A stretch of DNA of 64,000 bases, taken from assembly GCF_020662345.1 (NCBI RefSeq), contig NZ_VMOA01000033.1:1-64000 (forward strand). Direction: 5' to 3'. A program made the position numbers and the translations under genes. The notes beneath the pieces are model-generated. The model did no database searches. It had not been told where the DNA came from and was given only the letters and a program-made list of their open reading frames with translations. Below are positions 17,432 through 25,619 of the stretch, one piece after another (within the stretch, counting starts at the first letter, position 1; every line of letters starts with the position of its first letter). The DNA is from Methylobacterium sp. W2. GTDB taxonomy: Bacteria > Pseudomonadota > Alphaproteobacteria > Rhizobiales > Beijerinckiaceae.

Positions 17432-19651
17432 ATGTTCCGTAACGATGTTCCGATCACACCGGAGCTGGTTCGCCAGCATGGCCTGACGCCGGACGAGTAC
17501 GAGCGCTTCCGCGGCCTGATCGGGCGTGATCCGACCCTGACCGAACTCGGTATCGTCTCCGCCATGTGGAACGAGCACTGTTCGTACAAGTCCTCCCGCA
17601 AGCACTTGCGCGGTCTGCCGACCTCGGCGCCGTGGGTGATCCAGGGGCCCGGCGAGAATGCCGGCATCATCGATATCGGCGATGGCCTCGCTTGCGTCTT
17701 CAAGATGGAGAGCCACAACCACCCGAGTTTCATCGAGCCCTATCAGGGCGCGGCAACCGGGGTTGGCGGCATCCTGCGCGACGTGTTCACCATGGGTGCG
17801 CGGCCGATCGCGGCCTTGAACGCCCTGCGTTTCGGCTCGCCCGACCATCCGCGCACGCGTCACCTCGTCTCCGGCGTGGTGGCCGGCATCGGCGGATACG
17901 GCAATTCGTTCGGCGTGCCCACGGTCGGCGGCGCTGTCGGTTTCCATCCGCGCTACGACGGCAACATCCTCGTCAACGCCATGGCGGTGGGCCTCGCCCA
18001 CACCGACGGTATTTTCTATGCGGCGGCGACCGGGGTGGGTAACCCGATCGTCTATCTCGGATCGAAGACTGGCCGCGACGGCATTCACGGCGCCAGCATG
18101 GCCTCCGCCGAGTTCGACGACGCCTCCGAATCGAAGCGGCCCACGGTCCAGGTCGGCGATCCCTTCGCCGAGAAGCTGCTGCTGGAGGCCTGCCTGGAAC
18201 TGATGGCGACCGGTGCCGTCATCGCGATCCAGGACATGGGCGCGGCGGGGCTGACCTGCTCGGCCGTCGAGATGGGGGCAAAGGGCGATCTCGGCGTCGA
18301 ACTCCACATCGAGAAGGTGCCGGCCCGCGAAGAGAACATGAGCGCTTACGAGATGATGCTCTCGGAGAGCCAGGAGCGCATGCTCATGGTGCTCAAGCCC
18401 GGAATGGAGGCTGAGGCCGAGGCCATTTTCGTGAAATGGGGCCTCGATTTCGCGATCATCGGGCACACTACCGACACGCTGCGCTTCGTCGTGAAGCACG
18501 ACGGCGTCACCATGGCCGACCTGCCGATCAAGGAACTCGGTGACGAGGCCCCGCTCTACGACCGGCCGCATATCGCCAACACGCACCAACCGATCCTCGC
18601 CGCTGCCGACGTGCCCGCGCCGATCGGAAATGCCGAGGCTCTGAAGAAACTGGTCGGCTCCCCAGACCTGTCGTCGAAGCGCTGGGTCTACGAGCAGTAC
18701 GACCACTTCATCGGCGGCAACACCGTGCAGAAGCCGGGTGGCGACGCCGCCATCGTGCGCGTCGAGGACGGCCCCAAGGGCCTCGCCCTGACCGCCGACG
18801 TGACGCCGCGCTATTGCGAGGCCGATCCGGTCCAGGGCGGTCGGCAGGCCGTGGCGGAAGCCTGGCGCAACATCACGGCGGTGGGCGCGACGCCCCTCGC
18901 CATCACCGACAACCTGAATTTCGGCAACCCGGAGAAGCCCGAAGTGATGGGTCAGCTCGTCGGCTGCCTCAAGGGCATCGGCGAGGCCTGCCTCGCTCTC
19001 GACTTCCCCGTCGTGTCCGGCAACGTCTCGCTCTACAACGAAACCAACGGCGTCGGCATTCTGCCGACCCCGACCATCGGCGGCGTCGGCCTTCTCGACG
19101 ATGTCACGAGACACGCCACCATCTCGCTGAAACGCGAAGGCGACATGCTCGTCCTCGTCGGCGCCACGGAAGGCTGGCTCGGCCAGTCGGTCTATCTTTC
19201 GGTGGTCTTCGGACGCGAGGACGGTGCGCCGCCGCCGGTCGATCTTGCGGCCGAACGCCGTAATGGCGATTTCGTGCGCAGCCTCATCGTCTCGGGCCTC
19301 GTCGACACCGTGCACGATCTCTCCGATGGTGGCCTCGCCGTGGCTTTGGCTGAGATGGCCATGGCTGGCGACGTCGGTGCGACCCTGCCCGAGGCGCCTG
19401 CGGGGCTCCCGGTGCACGCCTACCTCTTCGGAGAGGATCAGGCTCGCTACCTGCTCAGCGTCGATCCGGAGAACGTGGCGGACCTCCTCTACAGTGCCAA
19501 CGCGCAGGGGATTCCGGCGGCTGTCATCGGTCTTACCGGGTCTCGGAATTTGACCCTGCCGGGTGGCGAAACCATACCGGTCGCGGACCTGCGCGAAGCA
19601 CATGAAAACTGGCTGCCGGCCTACATGGCCGCCCGGCCGGCAACGGTCTGA
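17432..19651 (+). CDS. purL: Phosphoribosylformylglycinamidine synthase, PurL subunit
   Basis: ATP-dependent FGAM synthetase of purine synthesis. At 739 residues this is the small PurL form that needs separate PurS and PurQ (glutaminase) subunits; neither is in this window. Motifs include [12 protein letters not shown], the Mg-ATP and FGAR-binding [20 protein letters not shown] and [12 protein letters not shown], and the glycine-rich [12 protein letters not shown]. Two PurM-like halves are visible. bolA follows after 25 bp, and a common transcript is likely. Confidence 0.97.
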   Translation: MFRNDVPITPELVRQHGLTPDEYERFRGLIGRDPTLTELGIVSAMWNEHCSYKSSRKHLRGLPTSAPWVIQGPGENAGIIDIGDGLACVFKMESHNHPSFIEPYQGAATGVGGILRDVFTMGARPIAALNALRFGSPDHPRTRHLVSGVVAGIGGYGNSFGVPTVGGAVGFHPRYDGNILVNAMAVGLAHTDGIFYAAATGVGNPIVYLGSKTGRDGIHGASMASAEFDDASESKRPTVQVGDPFAEKLLLEACLELMATGAVIAIQDMGAAGLTCSAVEMGAKGDLGVELHIEKVPAREENMSAYEMMLSESQERMLMVLKPGMEAEAEAIFVKWGLDFAIIGHTTDTLRFVVKHDGVTMADLPIKELGDEAPLYDRPHIANTHQPILAAADVPAPIGNAEALKKLVGSPDLSSKRWVYEQYDHFIGGNTVQKPGGDAAIVRVEDGPKGLALTADVTPRYCEADPVQGGRQAVAEAWRNITAVGATPLAITDNLNFGNPEKPEVMGQLVGCLKGIGEACLALDFPVVSGNVSLYNETNGVGILPTPTIGGVGLLDDVTRHATISLKREGDMLVLVGATEGWLGQSVYLSVVFGREDGAPPPVDLAAERRNGDFVRSLIVSGLVDTVHDLSDGGLAVALAEMAMAGDVGATLPEAPAGLPVHAYLFGEDQARYLLSVDPENVADLLYSANAQGIPAAVIGLTGSRNLTLPGGETIPVADLREAHENWLPAYMAARPATV

Positions 19652-19676
19652 GTTTCATTCGAGAGGGATACGTCCG

Positions 19677-19913
19677 ATGCCGATGGATGCGCGCGAGATC
19701 GAGGCCATGATCCGTGAGGCGCTGCCCGACGCCACGATCGAGATCAAGGATCTGGCTGGCGACGGCGATCATTACGCCGCTACCGTCATCTCCTCCGCGT
19801 TCAAGGGTAAGACGCGTGTGGCCCAGCACCAGCTTGTCTACAATGCGCTCCAGGGGCGGATGGGGGGCGTGCTCCACGCCCTTGCGCTCACAACCGGGGT
19901 CCCGCAAGATTGA
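19677..19913 (+). CDS. BolA family protein
   Basis: A 78-residue BolA/IbaG-type protein: MPMDAREIEAMIREALPDATIEIKDL, then GDGDHYAATVIS, then the family helix RVAQHQLVYNALQGRMGG. The conserved H of VAQHQLVY and the upstream loop His (DHY) are candidate ligands for the [2Fe-2S] cluster shared with a monothiol glutaredoxin. A CGFS glutaredoxin lies about 300 bp downstream on the same strand, which supports a BolA-Grx iron-sulfur partnership. GAGAGGGA precedes the ATG at 19677. Confidence 0.9.
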   Translation: MPMDAREIEAMIREALPDATIEIKDLAGDGDHYAATVISSAFKGKTRVAQHQLVYNALQGRMGGVLHALALTTGVPQD

Positions 19914-19935
19914 GGGCGATCAACGGGGCGTCCCC

Positions 19936-20151
19936 ATGGACCAGCCGAGCCTGTACGACGACGACATTGTGAGTTGGACCGAGCAACAGGCGGCCGCTCT
20001 GCGCGTGCTCGCGCGACGTCCCGATCTGTCCAAGATGCTGGACTGGGAGAATGTCGCCGAGGAGATCGAGAGCGTGGGGCGTTCGCAGGTCCAGGCGGTT
20101 GAAAGCCTCCTCGTTCAAACCCTGGCGCATCTCTTGAAGCGACGATCTTGA
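19936..20151 (+). pseudogene. Truncated DUF29-family gene
   Basis: A 71-residue ORF, MDQPSLYDDDIVSWTEQQA, then RRPDLSKMLDWENVAEEIESVGRSQVQAVESLL and TLAHLLKRRS. The W-E-N-V-A-EEIESVG core is the N-terminal half of DUF29, whose members are usually about 140-160 residues. The ORF stops where the second half should begin, and I found no continuation in any frame before grxD 65 bp later. It is therefore either a remnant or a minimal version. It lies between bolA and grxD. DUF29 function is unknown. Confidence 0.6.
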
Positions 20152-20216
20152 AATCGCCGGAAAAACACTGACCTCAACCGTCAGTGCCCCGCCTCACTCC
20201 TGAAAAGGATATTTGC

Positions 20217-20558
20217 ATGACCGACGTTAACACCGCCATCAAGACCGAGATCGATTCCCAGGACGTCGTCGTGTTCATGAAGGGCACGCCGCAATTTCCC
20301 ATGTGCGGCTTCTCCGGGCAGGTCGTGCAGATTCTCAATTACCTCGAAGTGCCGTTCAAGGGCGTGAACGTCCTCGATGACATGGCGATCCGCGACGGTA
20401 TCAAGGCCTTCTCGAATTGGCCGACCATTCCGCAAATCTACGTCAAGGGCGAGTTCATGGGTGGGTGTGATATCACCCGCGAGATGTTCCAATCGGGGGA
20501 ACTGCAGCAGTTCCTCACGGAGAAGGGTGTGGCGGTAAAAGCGACTGCGGTCGCCTGA
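20217..20558 (+). CDS. grxD: Monothiol glutaredoxin (Grx4/GrxD type)
   Basis: A 113-residue CGFS glutaredoxin that carries or delivers [2Fe-2S] clusters. Visible features are VVVFMKGTPQFPMCGFSGQVVQIL with the CGFS active site, the cis-Pro motif WPTIPQIYVKGEF and the glutathione-contact GGCDITREMF. I chose the ATG at 20217 (AAAAGGA upstream) over the longer frame from 20184. It follows bolA, its usual partner, and is ended by a clear terminator. Confidence 0.95.
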   Translation: MTDVNTAIKTEIDSQDVVVFMKGTPQFPMCGFSGQVVQILNYLEVPFKGVNVLDDMAIRDGIKAFSNWPTIPQIYVKGEFMGGCDITREMFQSGELQQFLTEKGVAVKATAVA

Positions 20559-20598
20559 AACGACCGACGATCGTTTTTCGAGATCAGGGATCGATGAG

Positions 20599-20619
20599 GG
20601 GCGCGCGAGCGCCCTTTTT
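20599..20619 (+). terminator. Rho-independent terminator of grxD
   Basis: A 6-bp GC stem (GGGCGC, 20599-20604, with GCGCCC, 20609-20614), a GCGA tetraloop and a run of five T. It lies 40 bases after the grxD stop. Confidence 0.9.
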
Positions 20620-21226
20620 CGTGTCGGTTGCTTCGTGACCGGTCGAAGGCATGACGGTCCGTTCCATAAGGCCTTCGGCGGTAAGTCATATGCCGGCAGG
20701 ATGACGGGCGATGGACCGTCCATCGCAAGGCATCATGGACCTCCACATGGTTTGGTCGAATTTTTGTCGAAATACTGAATAAAGCTGAGTAAGAGTTCTC
20801 CGTTTCAGGAAAATATAACATCAAATAGTTTTTTTCAGGACTGGATTGGATTTTTTCTAATGATCGCGGGGTATTCTTTCGCGAGACAAAGGTTATGTGT
20901 GTCCGGTAAGCGCCAATACGTCATCGGTATATTCAGGGGCTTTTTAGAATTACAGATTAAAAATCTCAGATTTTAAGAAATATTGAATTGATTCAGGGGA
21001 AAATGATGTTTTATCGCCCAAAATTGCTTCCTGCACTGCGGAAGCTTTAATAAAATGGCGCAAATCTGTAATTAGGTGCGTTGCCGCACTGCAAAAACTT
21101 CGTGGCGATGCAAAAAGCAAATTAAGCGTAAACATTCGTGGCCGTCGGGAACTTGTTGCCGGAATCCACATTATCTGTTTATACGCACATACCGACCGAT
21201 GCGAAGTTCGCACGGCTCTAGGTCTG
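20620..21226. other. AT-rich intergenic island
   Basis: About 600 bp with no gene I can support. From roughly 20750 to 21190 the sequence is visibly AT-rich (T-runs, TAATAAAAT, AAAATATAAC), in sharp contrast to the GC-rich flanks. It contains a small A/T hairpin at 20960-20974. ORFs here lack ribosome sites and normal codon use. It could be a horizontally acquired remnant or a regulatory region; the sequence alone does not say. Confidence 0.55.
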
Positions 21227-21235
21227 GTGACCGCA

Positions 21236-21451
21236 ATGCCAGTGTTCGAAGCAAAGAACCTCGATTCCGAGTTCGAGGGACAAGCCCTCCTCGCTGCCAT
21301 CCTGTTTCCCACCCAGGAAGCGCAGGATCGAGCTTTGACACATGGCCGCAACCGCGCCGCGCGCGGGTGCTCCATGGCTGATCCGATCACGATCGAGGCG
21401 CGGTATCCGCACTCCCTGCGTGACCCTGAGATCGAAGTGCAGTTGTCTTGA
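21236..21451 (+). CDS. Small hypothetical protein
   Basis: An ORF of 71 residues from the ATG at 21236; a GTG at 21227 would add three. It reads MPVFEAKNLDSEFEGQALLA, continues with a short helix-like LFPTQEAQDRAL and ends IEVQLS. Codon use returns to the GC-rich genome norm right after the AT-rich island, which makes it look coding. No good ribosome site and no recognised family; it may be the surviving end of a larger gene. Confidence 0.35.
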   Translation: MPVFEAKNLDSEFEGQALLAAILFPTQEAQDRALTHGRNRAARGCSMADPITIEARYPHSLRDPEIEVQLS

Positions 21452-21481
21452 GTCGTCGAGAGTAGGATATCGTTAGCCGGC

Positions 21482-22306
21482 CTACCAAGTCTGGTTAATG
21501 ATCAGTCCCTGCTTCGTTGCGACAGCCCAGCTCCGTCCGCGTCTCTCTACCGAATCGACCTTGCCGACGCCTGGGATCGTGTCTCCTGGGCCGACCTCAA
21601 CGAGGCGATGACGGCGGTCTTCGATGACGGCGATACCGTTATAGACCTCTCGCACAGCCCAACTCTCGATCACCGCCGGCGTGGAAGCCTTCGCCTTATC
21701 CGGCAGTGACCCGGTTTCTGTAGGTTCAGGTTGATGGGCCTTTGCGGCTTGAGGCGGCGCTACCGGAATTGCCGGAGTCGCCGCCATTGTCCGCTTCTCC
21801 AGTTGCGACGTCAGAGCCGCGATCTTTGCCGTCTGATCTCGCTCGGTCTGATCCTGCCGGTCGGCAAGGCTTGTGACTTTCGAAACGATAACCTGTTCGG
21901 ACTTGCCGATCCGATCGTTGAGGGTGGCGGACCGGTTCTTCGCTTCGCTCCGGACAACCTCGGTGGCATCCTGCACCTGCGCAAGGACCTTCCCCAACTT
22001 CTCGATGTCGGCCTGGAGCTGGGCGACGTCCGCCTGGCGGATATCCAGGCGGGATTGAATCTGCGCCAGCTTCTCGGAGGATGGCTCAGCTTTCTGCGAA
22101 ACGATGCTCATCGTACCTGCGCCCACGGTGACGCCGATCATGAGGGCCGCCGCCGTCACGCCGGCGAAAAGCGGGGTGAACAATGGCAGGCGCCTGCGCT
22201 TCTCTGGCACCGTCGCGGGCTTCGCCTTGGCGCCGCTGACAGCTTGTTTCAAAAGCGCTTCGGGCGACCGATCGGACTCCGCCGCCCCGATGACCTTATC
22301 CGCCAT
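21482..22306 (-). CDS. Single-pass membrane protein with coiled coil, unknown function
   Basis: A 274-residue protein with a basic cytoplasmic N-terminus and one membrane helix at about 45-68 (LFTPLFAGVTAAALMIGVTVG). A coiled coil of about 100 residues (about 75-170) is rich in Gln, Lys, Asp and Glu. A Pro/Ala/Lys-rich linker follows. The compact C-terminal domain has SWAVREVYNGIAVIEDR and GDTIPGVGKVDSVERRGRSW. That end resembles the small beta domains of pilus or secretion periplasmic proteins (PilP/GspC-like), but this is only a resemblance. It is not in an operon with the flagellar genes. Confidence 0.7.
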   Translation of the reverse strand: MADKVIGAAESDRSPEALLKQAVSGAKAKPATVPEKRRRLPLFTPLFAGVTAAALMIGVTVGAGTMSIVSQKAEPSSEKLAQIQSRLDIRQADVAQLQADIEKLGKVLAQVQDATEVVRSEAKNRSATLNDRIGKSEQVIVSKVTSLADRQDQTERDQTAKIAALTSQLEKRTMAATPAIPVAPPQAAKAHQPEPTETGSLPDKAKASTPAVIESWAVREVYNGIAVIEDRRHRLVEVGPGDTIPGVGKVDSVERRGRSWAVATKQGLIINQTW

Positions 22307-22457
22307 GACCCATGCATCCCGTTTGACCGTGTCATGAATGATTAAGGACGTTTGTTTACCGAAAGGTTACCGGACGGAGGATGGGAACCGGTATCGATTG
22401 TTGGCAGCGGACGGGGTATTGATGACGGTTCCGATGCAGTGGCGGGGAGCGACACGC

Positions 22458-22787
22458 ATGATGAGGGCGACACTGCTCAGCAGCCTGATTTTCTGCGTGA
22501 TCACGAACCTGACATCTCGCGCCGTAGCGCTCGAGCCGGTGCGGCCGGAGCCGAAGCAGGCGGCAAAGCCCTGCCCCAGGCACGGTTCGGGCTTCATCCG
22601 CATTCCCGGCTCGGAGACCTGCATCCGCATTGGCGGACGGGCTGCGGCGGGGCTCGACCTCCGCTCCCGCGAAGACGGCCCCGCCTCCCGACCGATCGCC
22701 AGCGGCCGCCTGGCTGTCGATACCCGCACGGAGACAGGTTATGGCCCGGTTCGGACCTATGTCCGGATCGATGCGGGTCAGCGTTGA
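22458..22787 (+). CDS. Short porin-like protein (N-terminal fragment of a Porin_2-type porin)
   Basis: A 109-residue exported protein. A signal peptide (MMRATLLSSLIFCVITNLTS, cleavage likely near AVALEP) is followed by CPRHGSGFIRIPGSETCIRI and then GRLAVDTRTETGYGPVRTYV. Those two stretches match the start of alphaproteobacterial Omp2-type porins, which run to 400 residues or more. This ORF stops after the equivalent of the first strands. GGGGAG lies upstream of the ATG at 22458. It may be a decayed porin gene or a genuine short family member. Confidence 0.65.
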   Translation: MMRATLLSSLIFCVITNLTSRAVALEPVRPEPKQAAKPCPRHGSGFIRIPGSETCIRIGGRAAAGLDLRSREDGPASRPIASGRLAVDTRTETGYGPVRTYVRIDAGQR

Positions 22788-22794
22788 GACGAAT

Positions 22795-23283
22795 TCAAAA
22801 GTTGCGCGACAGCACCAGAGGTTGGCTTCGTCCCGCCGGGCCCCTGCCATAGGGTGACGGCGGCTGAGACGGGCGTCCATACACGGTGGCCGTTCTCGAG
22901 CGACTCATGTCGTCGGCCAGGGACTTGACCAAGCTCTCGGAGACCGTGCGTGCCGTCGCCAGCACGATCTGACTGGTTTCCACCACCTGGGCGAACCGCC
23001 GGTGAGCGGTTTTAAGCTCCTCGATGGACTCCGGAGCGAACCGTGCCAAGGCGATGGCATTGGCTTTGGCCACCTCCAGGCTCTGCATGTAGGACGCCCC
23101 CAGGGCAGTCTTGCGCTCGGTCTGCGACAGGCCCTGGCGAAGGCGCCCGACTCGAACGTGGCCTCCCTCTTCCAAGAGGATATCCTCCAGCGCCTGCATC
23201 GTCTGCATGATGTGGGCGATCAGCGCATCTGCGCCGGCCTTGTCCGCGATGCGCAGGGATTTGGTCTCAGTTGCGGCTTGCAT
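22795..23283 (-). CDS. FlgN-like flagellar export chaperone (putative)
   Basis: A 162-residue, largely helical protein. Residues about 15-125 read as long amphipathic helices (LIAHIMQTMQALEDILLEEGGHVRVGRL, then KTALGASYMQSLEVAKANAIALARF). The Ser/Pro/Arg-rich tail is probably disordered. This shape and the position directly after the rod-binding protein gene, which it overlaps by 17 bp, suggest FlgN, the chaperone for hook-associated proteins. Sequence similarity alone is weak, so the name is by context. Confidence 0.65.
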   Translation of the reverse strand: MQAATETKSLRIADKAGADALIAHIMQTMQALEDILLEEGGHVRVGRLRQGLSQTERKTALGASYMQSLEVAKANAIALARFAPESIEELKTAHRRFAQVVETSQIVLATARTVSESLVKSLADDMSRSRTATVYGRPSQPPSPYGRGPAGRSQPLVLSRNF

Positions 23284-23689
23284 TTCCAGCCTCCTGCATC
23301 TTGATCATCTCGCGGTAGACCTGATCGGCGATGCCGACCCCGCCGCTCTTTGCCATTTGGCCCGCGTATTCCTTGGTCAGCATTGAGCGATAAACCGCCC
23401 CGCCGGTGCCGTTGTCGCCGAGGGGGCCATCGGTGCCCTCCGAGGCGCTGAGCCGCTCCAGGGTCTGTTCCAGGAACATCGTTTCGAACTCGTTGGACGC
23501 CTTGCGGGCCTTGATCTCCGCAGGTGTCTTGGCAGAGGCCGCCGCAAGTCTGCTATTTGCGGACATCGACGCCGCTTTGGCCGTCTCTTCCTTGAGGCTA
23601 TTGCCCACCGATTTGGCGATGTCGCCGACGATAGCCCGGCCGACCCCGAGGGCGGCTTTGGCGGCGAGGGGTGCGAACAGCATGGTCAT
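23267..23689 (-). CDS. Rod-binding protein (FlgJ N-terminal domain / CheL-like)
   Basis: A 140-residue protein with the rod-binding domain only: SNEFETMFLEQTLERLSASEG, YRSMLTKEYAGQMAKSGGVGIADQVYREM. No peptidoglycan hydrolase domain follows, as is usual for the alphaproteobacterial form called CheL in Caulobacter. It probably caps or aids rod assembly in the periplasm. An extra Ala/Lys-rich N-terminus of about 50 residues precedes the domain. It lies between flgI and the FlgN-like gene on the same strand. Confidence 0.85.
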   Translation of the reverse strand: MTMLFAPLAAKAALGVGRAIVGDIAKSVGNSLKEETAKAASMSANSRLAAASAKTPAEIKARKASNEFETMFLEQTLERLSASEGTDGPLGDNGTGGAVYRSMLTKEYAGQMAKSGGVGIADQVYREMIKMQEAGNASRN

Positions 23690-23726
23690 CGCCTCTCTAG
23701 TGGAAGGAGGAAGGGAGGGAGGTGCA

Positions 23727-24914
23727 TCACATCACCTCGATATCGGCTTGGAGTGCGCCGGCGGCCTTGATCGCTTGCAAGATCGAAATCAGGTCACGGG
23801 GGCCGACTCCCAGTGCGTTGAGGCCATCCACCAGCTCACGCAGGGTGACGCCTTCCTTGACCATGGCGAGCTTGTTGCCCTCGCCGGTGTCGACTTTGAC
23901 GCCGGTGCGCGGGACCACCGTGGTGGTGCCGTTGGAGAGCGGGGCCGGCTGGCTGACTTGCGGCTGTTCGGTGATGGTGACCGTGAGATTCCCCTGAGCG
24001 ATGGCGACGGTGGATACGCGCACGTCGCGGCCCATGACGATGATGCCCGAGCGCTCGTCGACGATCACCCGCGCCGTCTGGTCGGGCTCGATCTTCAGCT
24101 GCTCGATCTCGGTGACGAGGCGGATCATGTTGCCGTTGTACTTGGCCGGGATCTGCAGGGTGACGGTGGCCGGGTCGGTGGGCTCGGCGGTGTCGGCGCC
24201 CATGAAGTCGTTGATCGCGGCGGCGATCCGCTTCGAGGTGGTGAAGTCCGGATTGCGCAGGGAGAGGCGCAGGGAGCGCATGTCATTCATCTTGAACGCC
24301 GTCTCCCGCTCGATCATCGCCCCGTTGGGCACGCGCCCGTTGGTGGGCACCCCGCGCGTAATCTTGGCGGCATCGCCCTCGGCCGAGAAGCCCGCAATGG
24401 CGACCGATCCCTGCGCCAGGGCGTAGACCTCGCCATCGGCGCCGAGAAGCGGCGTGACCAGCAGGGTGCCGCCCTGGAGGGACTTGGCGTCGCCCAGGGA
24501 CGAGACCGTGATGTCGATGCGGTTTCCCTGGGTCGCGAAGGGCGGCAGGCTGGCGGTGACCATCACGGCCGCTAGGTTTTGCGTGCGCATGGTGGCCCCC
24601 CGGGTGTTGACCCCGAGCCGCTCGAGCATCGCCTGGAGGGACTGCCGGGTGAACGGAATGTTGTTCAGGGTGTCGCCGGTGCCGTTGAGGCCGACGACGA
24701 TGCCGTAGCCCACGAGCTGGTTCTGGCGCACGCCCTCGATGCTCGCGAGATCCTTGACCCGCGACAGGGCGAGGGCCTGGCCGCTGAGGGCGCCGAACAG
24801 CGCCAGCATCGCGGCGACGCAGCGGACGAGAGAGACGTATCGATGGGGCCGGGCGATCGCGATTGGCATGATGCGCTTTGCTGGTCGGCGGGGCATGTCG
24901 TGGTCGTTTGACAT
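23727..24914 (-). CDS. flgI: Flagellar P-ring protein FlgI
   Basis: Periplasmic protein forming the P-ring bushing around the rod. After a signal peptide comes SRVKDLASIEGVRQNQLVGYGIVVGLNGTGD, the diagnostic start of mature FlgI. Later IDITVSSLGDAKSLQGGTLL and IVVDERSGIIVMG-type motifs are present. The frame begins at 24914 (395 residues). An internal ATG at 24869 gives a cleaner signal peptide and a typical length of about 380, so the true start is uncertain. It is divergent from fliX, as in Caulobacter. Confidence 0.96.
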   Translation of the reverse strand: MSNDHDMPRRPAKRIMPIAIARPHRYVSLVRCVAAMLALFGALSGQALALSRVKDLASIEGVRQNQLVGYGIVVGLNGTGDTLNNIPFTRQSLQAMLERLGVNTRGATMRTQNLAAVMVTASLPPFATQGNRIDITVSSLGDAKSLQGGTLLVTPLLGADGEVYALAQGSVAIAGFSAEGDAAKITRGVPTNGRVPNGAMIERETAFKMNDMRSLRLSLRNPDFTTSKRIAAAINDFMGADTAEPTDPATVTLQIPAKYNGNMIRLVTEIEQLKIEPDQTARVIVDERSGIIVMGRDVRVSTVAIAQGNLTVTITEQPQVSQPAPLSNGTTTVVPRTGVKVDTGEGNKLAMVKEGVTLRELVDGLNALGVGPRDLISILQAIKAAGALQADIEVM

Positions 24915-25055
24915 GCCGGTTGGTCTGCCAGGACCATGCCAAACGGTTCAATCCAACAAGTCTCTGAAATACAACGCATTATCTTGAACCGGCCGTTGCC
25001 CTCCCTCCTTGCGCCGACTGCGTTCCCTGCCGACCCGGCAGCTTCTGCCCGGTCG

Positions 25056-25071
25056 TTTACGGATGATTAAC
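25056..25071. promoter_or_regulatory. Near-consensus CtrA box between flgI and fliX
   Basis: TTTA-N7-TTAAC, one base off the CtrA consensus TTAA-N7-TTAAC, 80 bp before the fliX start and about 140 bp before flgI. In Caulobacter this divergent flagellar promoter pair is under CtrA control. The function here is inferred. Confidence 0.5.
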
Positions 25072-25150
25072 CATCGGGGGCGGATTCTGCTGAGCGGAAC
25101 GATCGTCGTGCCGATGGGCGAAGCGACGCCCTGATTTTCGGAGACGGCTC

Positions 25151-25582
25151 ATGCGCGTCGATAACCGCCTCGTCTCCCACGCCTCGGCCGCTGCCTCGCC
25201 CGCCTTGCGCAGGACGGATGCGTCCCCTTCCTTCCTGCTTGGCGGTGATGCGGCCGCAACCACCTCTTCGGCCACCACCGCACCGACCACATCGCTGGCG
25301 GGGCTCGACGCGATCCTGACCCTGCAGGGCCAGGGCGAGCAGCCCGGCGAGCGCCGCCGTCGCTTCGCCAAGCGTGGCCACGACCTTCTCGACGGCCTCG
25401 ATCGGCTGAAGGCTTCCCTGGTGATGGGAAGGGTTTCGACGCGGGAACTCCAAGCCATCGCGAGCCGCCTCTCGGAGCGTGCCGAGTCCAGCGGCGATCC
25501 GCGCCTCGACGGGCTGATCGCCGATATCGAGCTTCGCGCAGCGGTGGAACTCGCCAAGCTGTCGGCCGCTCAAGCCAGCTGA
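25151..25582 (+). CDS. fliX: Flagellar assembly regulator FliX
   Basis: A 143-residue alphaproteobacterial protein that couples early flagellar assembly to later gene expression (with FlbD in Caulobacter) and is needed for P-ring assembly. The N-terminal half is Ala/Ser/Thr-rich. The conserved C-terminal half is RRRFAKRGHDLLDGLDRLKASLVMG, then RLDGLIADIELRAAVELAKL. Divergent position from flgI is the classic arrangement. Confidence 0.9.
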   Translation: MRVDNRLVSHASAAASPALRRTDASPSFLLGGDAAATTSSATTAPTTSLAGLDAILTLQGQGEQPGERRRRFAKRGHDLLDGLDRLKASLVMGRVSTRELQAIASRLSERAESSGDPRLDGLIADIELRAAVELAKLSAAQAS

Positions 25583-25619
25583 CCGGGCCTGCCGTCGGAA
25601 GCGAGGGCCTTCCGCCGCG

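Noticed and set aside
17336..19603. A 755-codon minus-strand frame opposite purL
   Set aside because: It is the antisense of a conserved enzyme, with no recognisable domain.
20950..21390. A 146-codon minus-strand frame across the AT-rich island
   Set aside because: No family, no ribosome site, and codon use changes abruptly within it.
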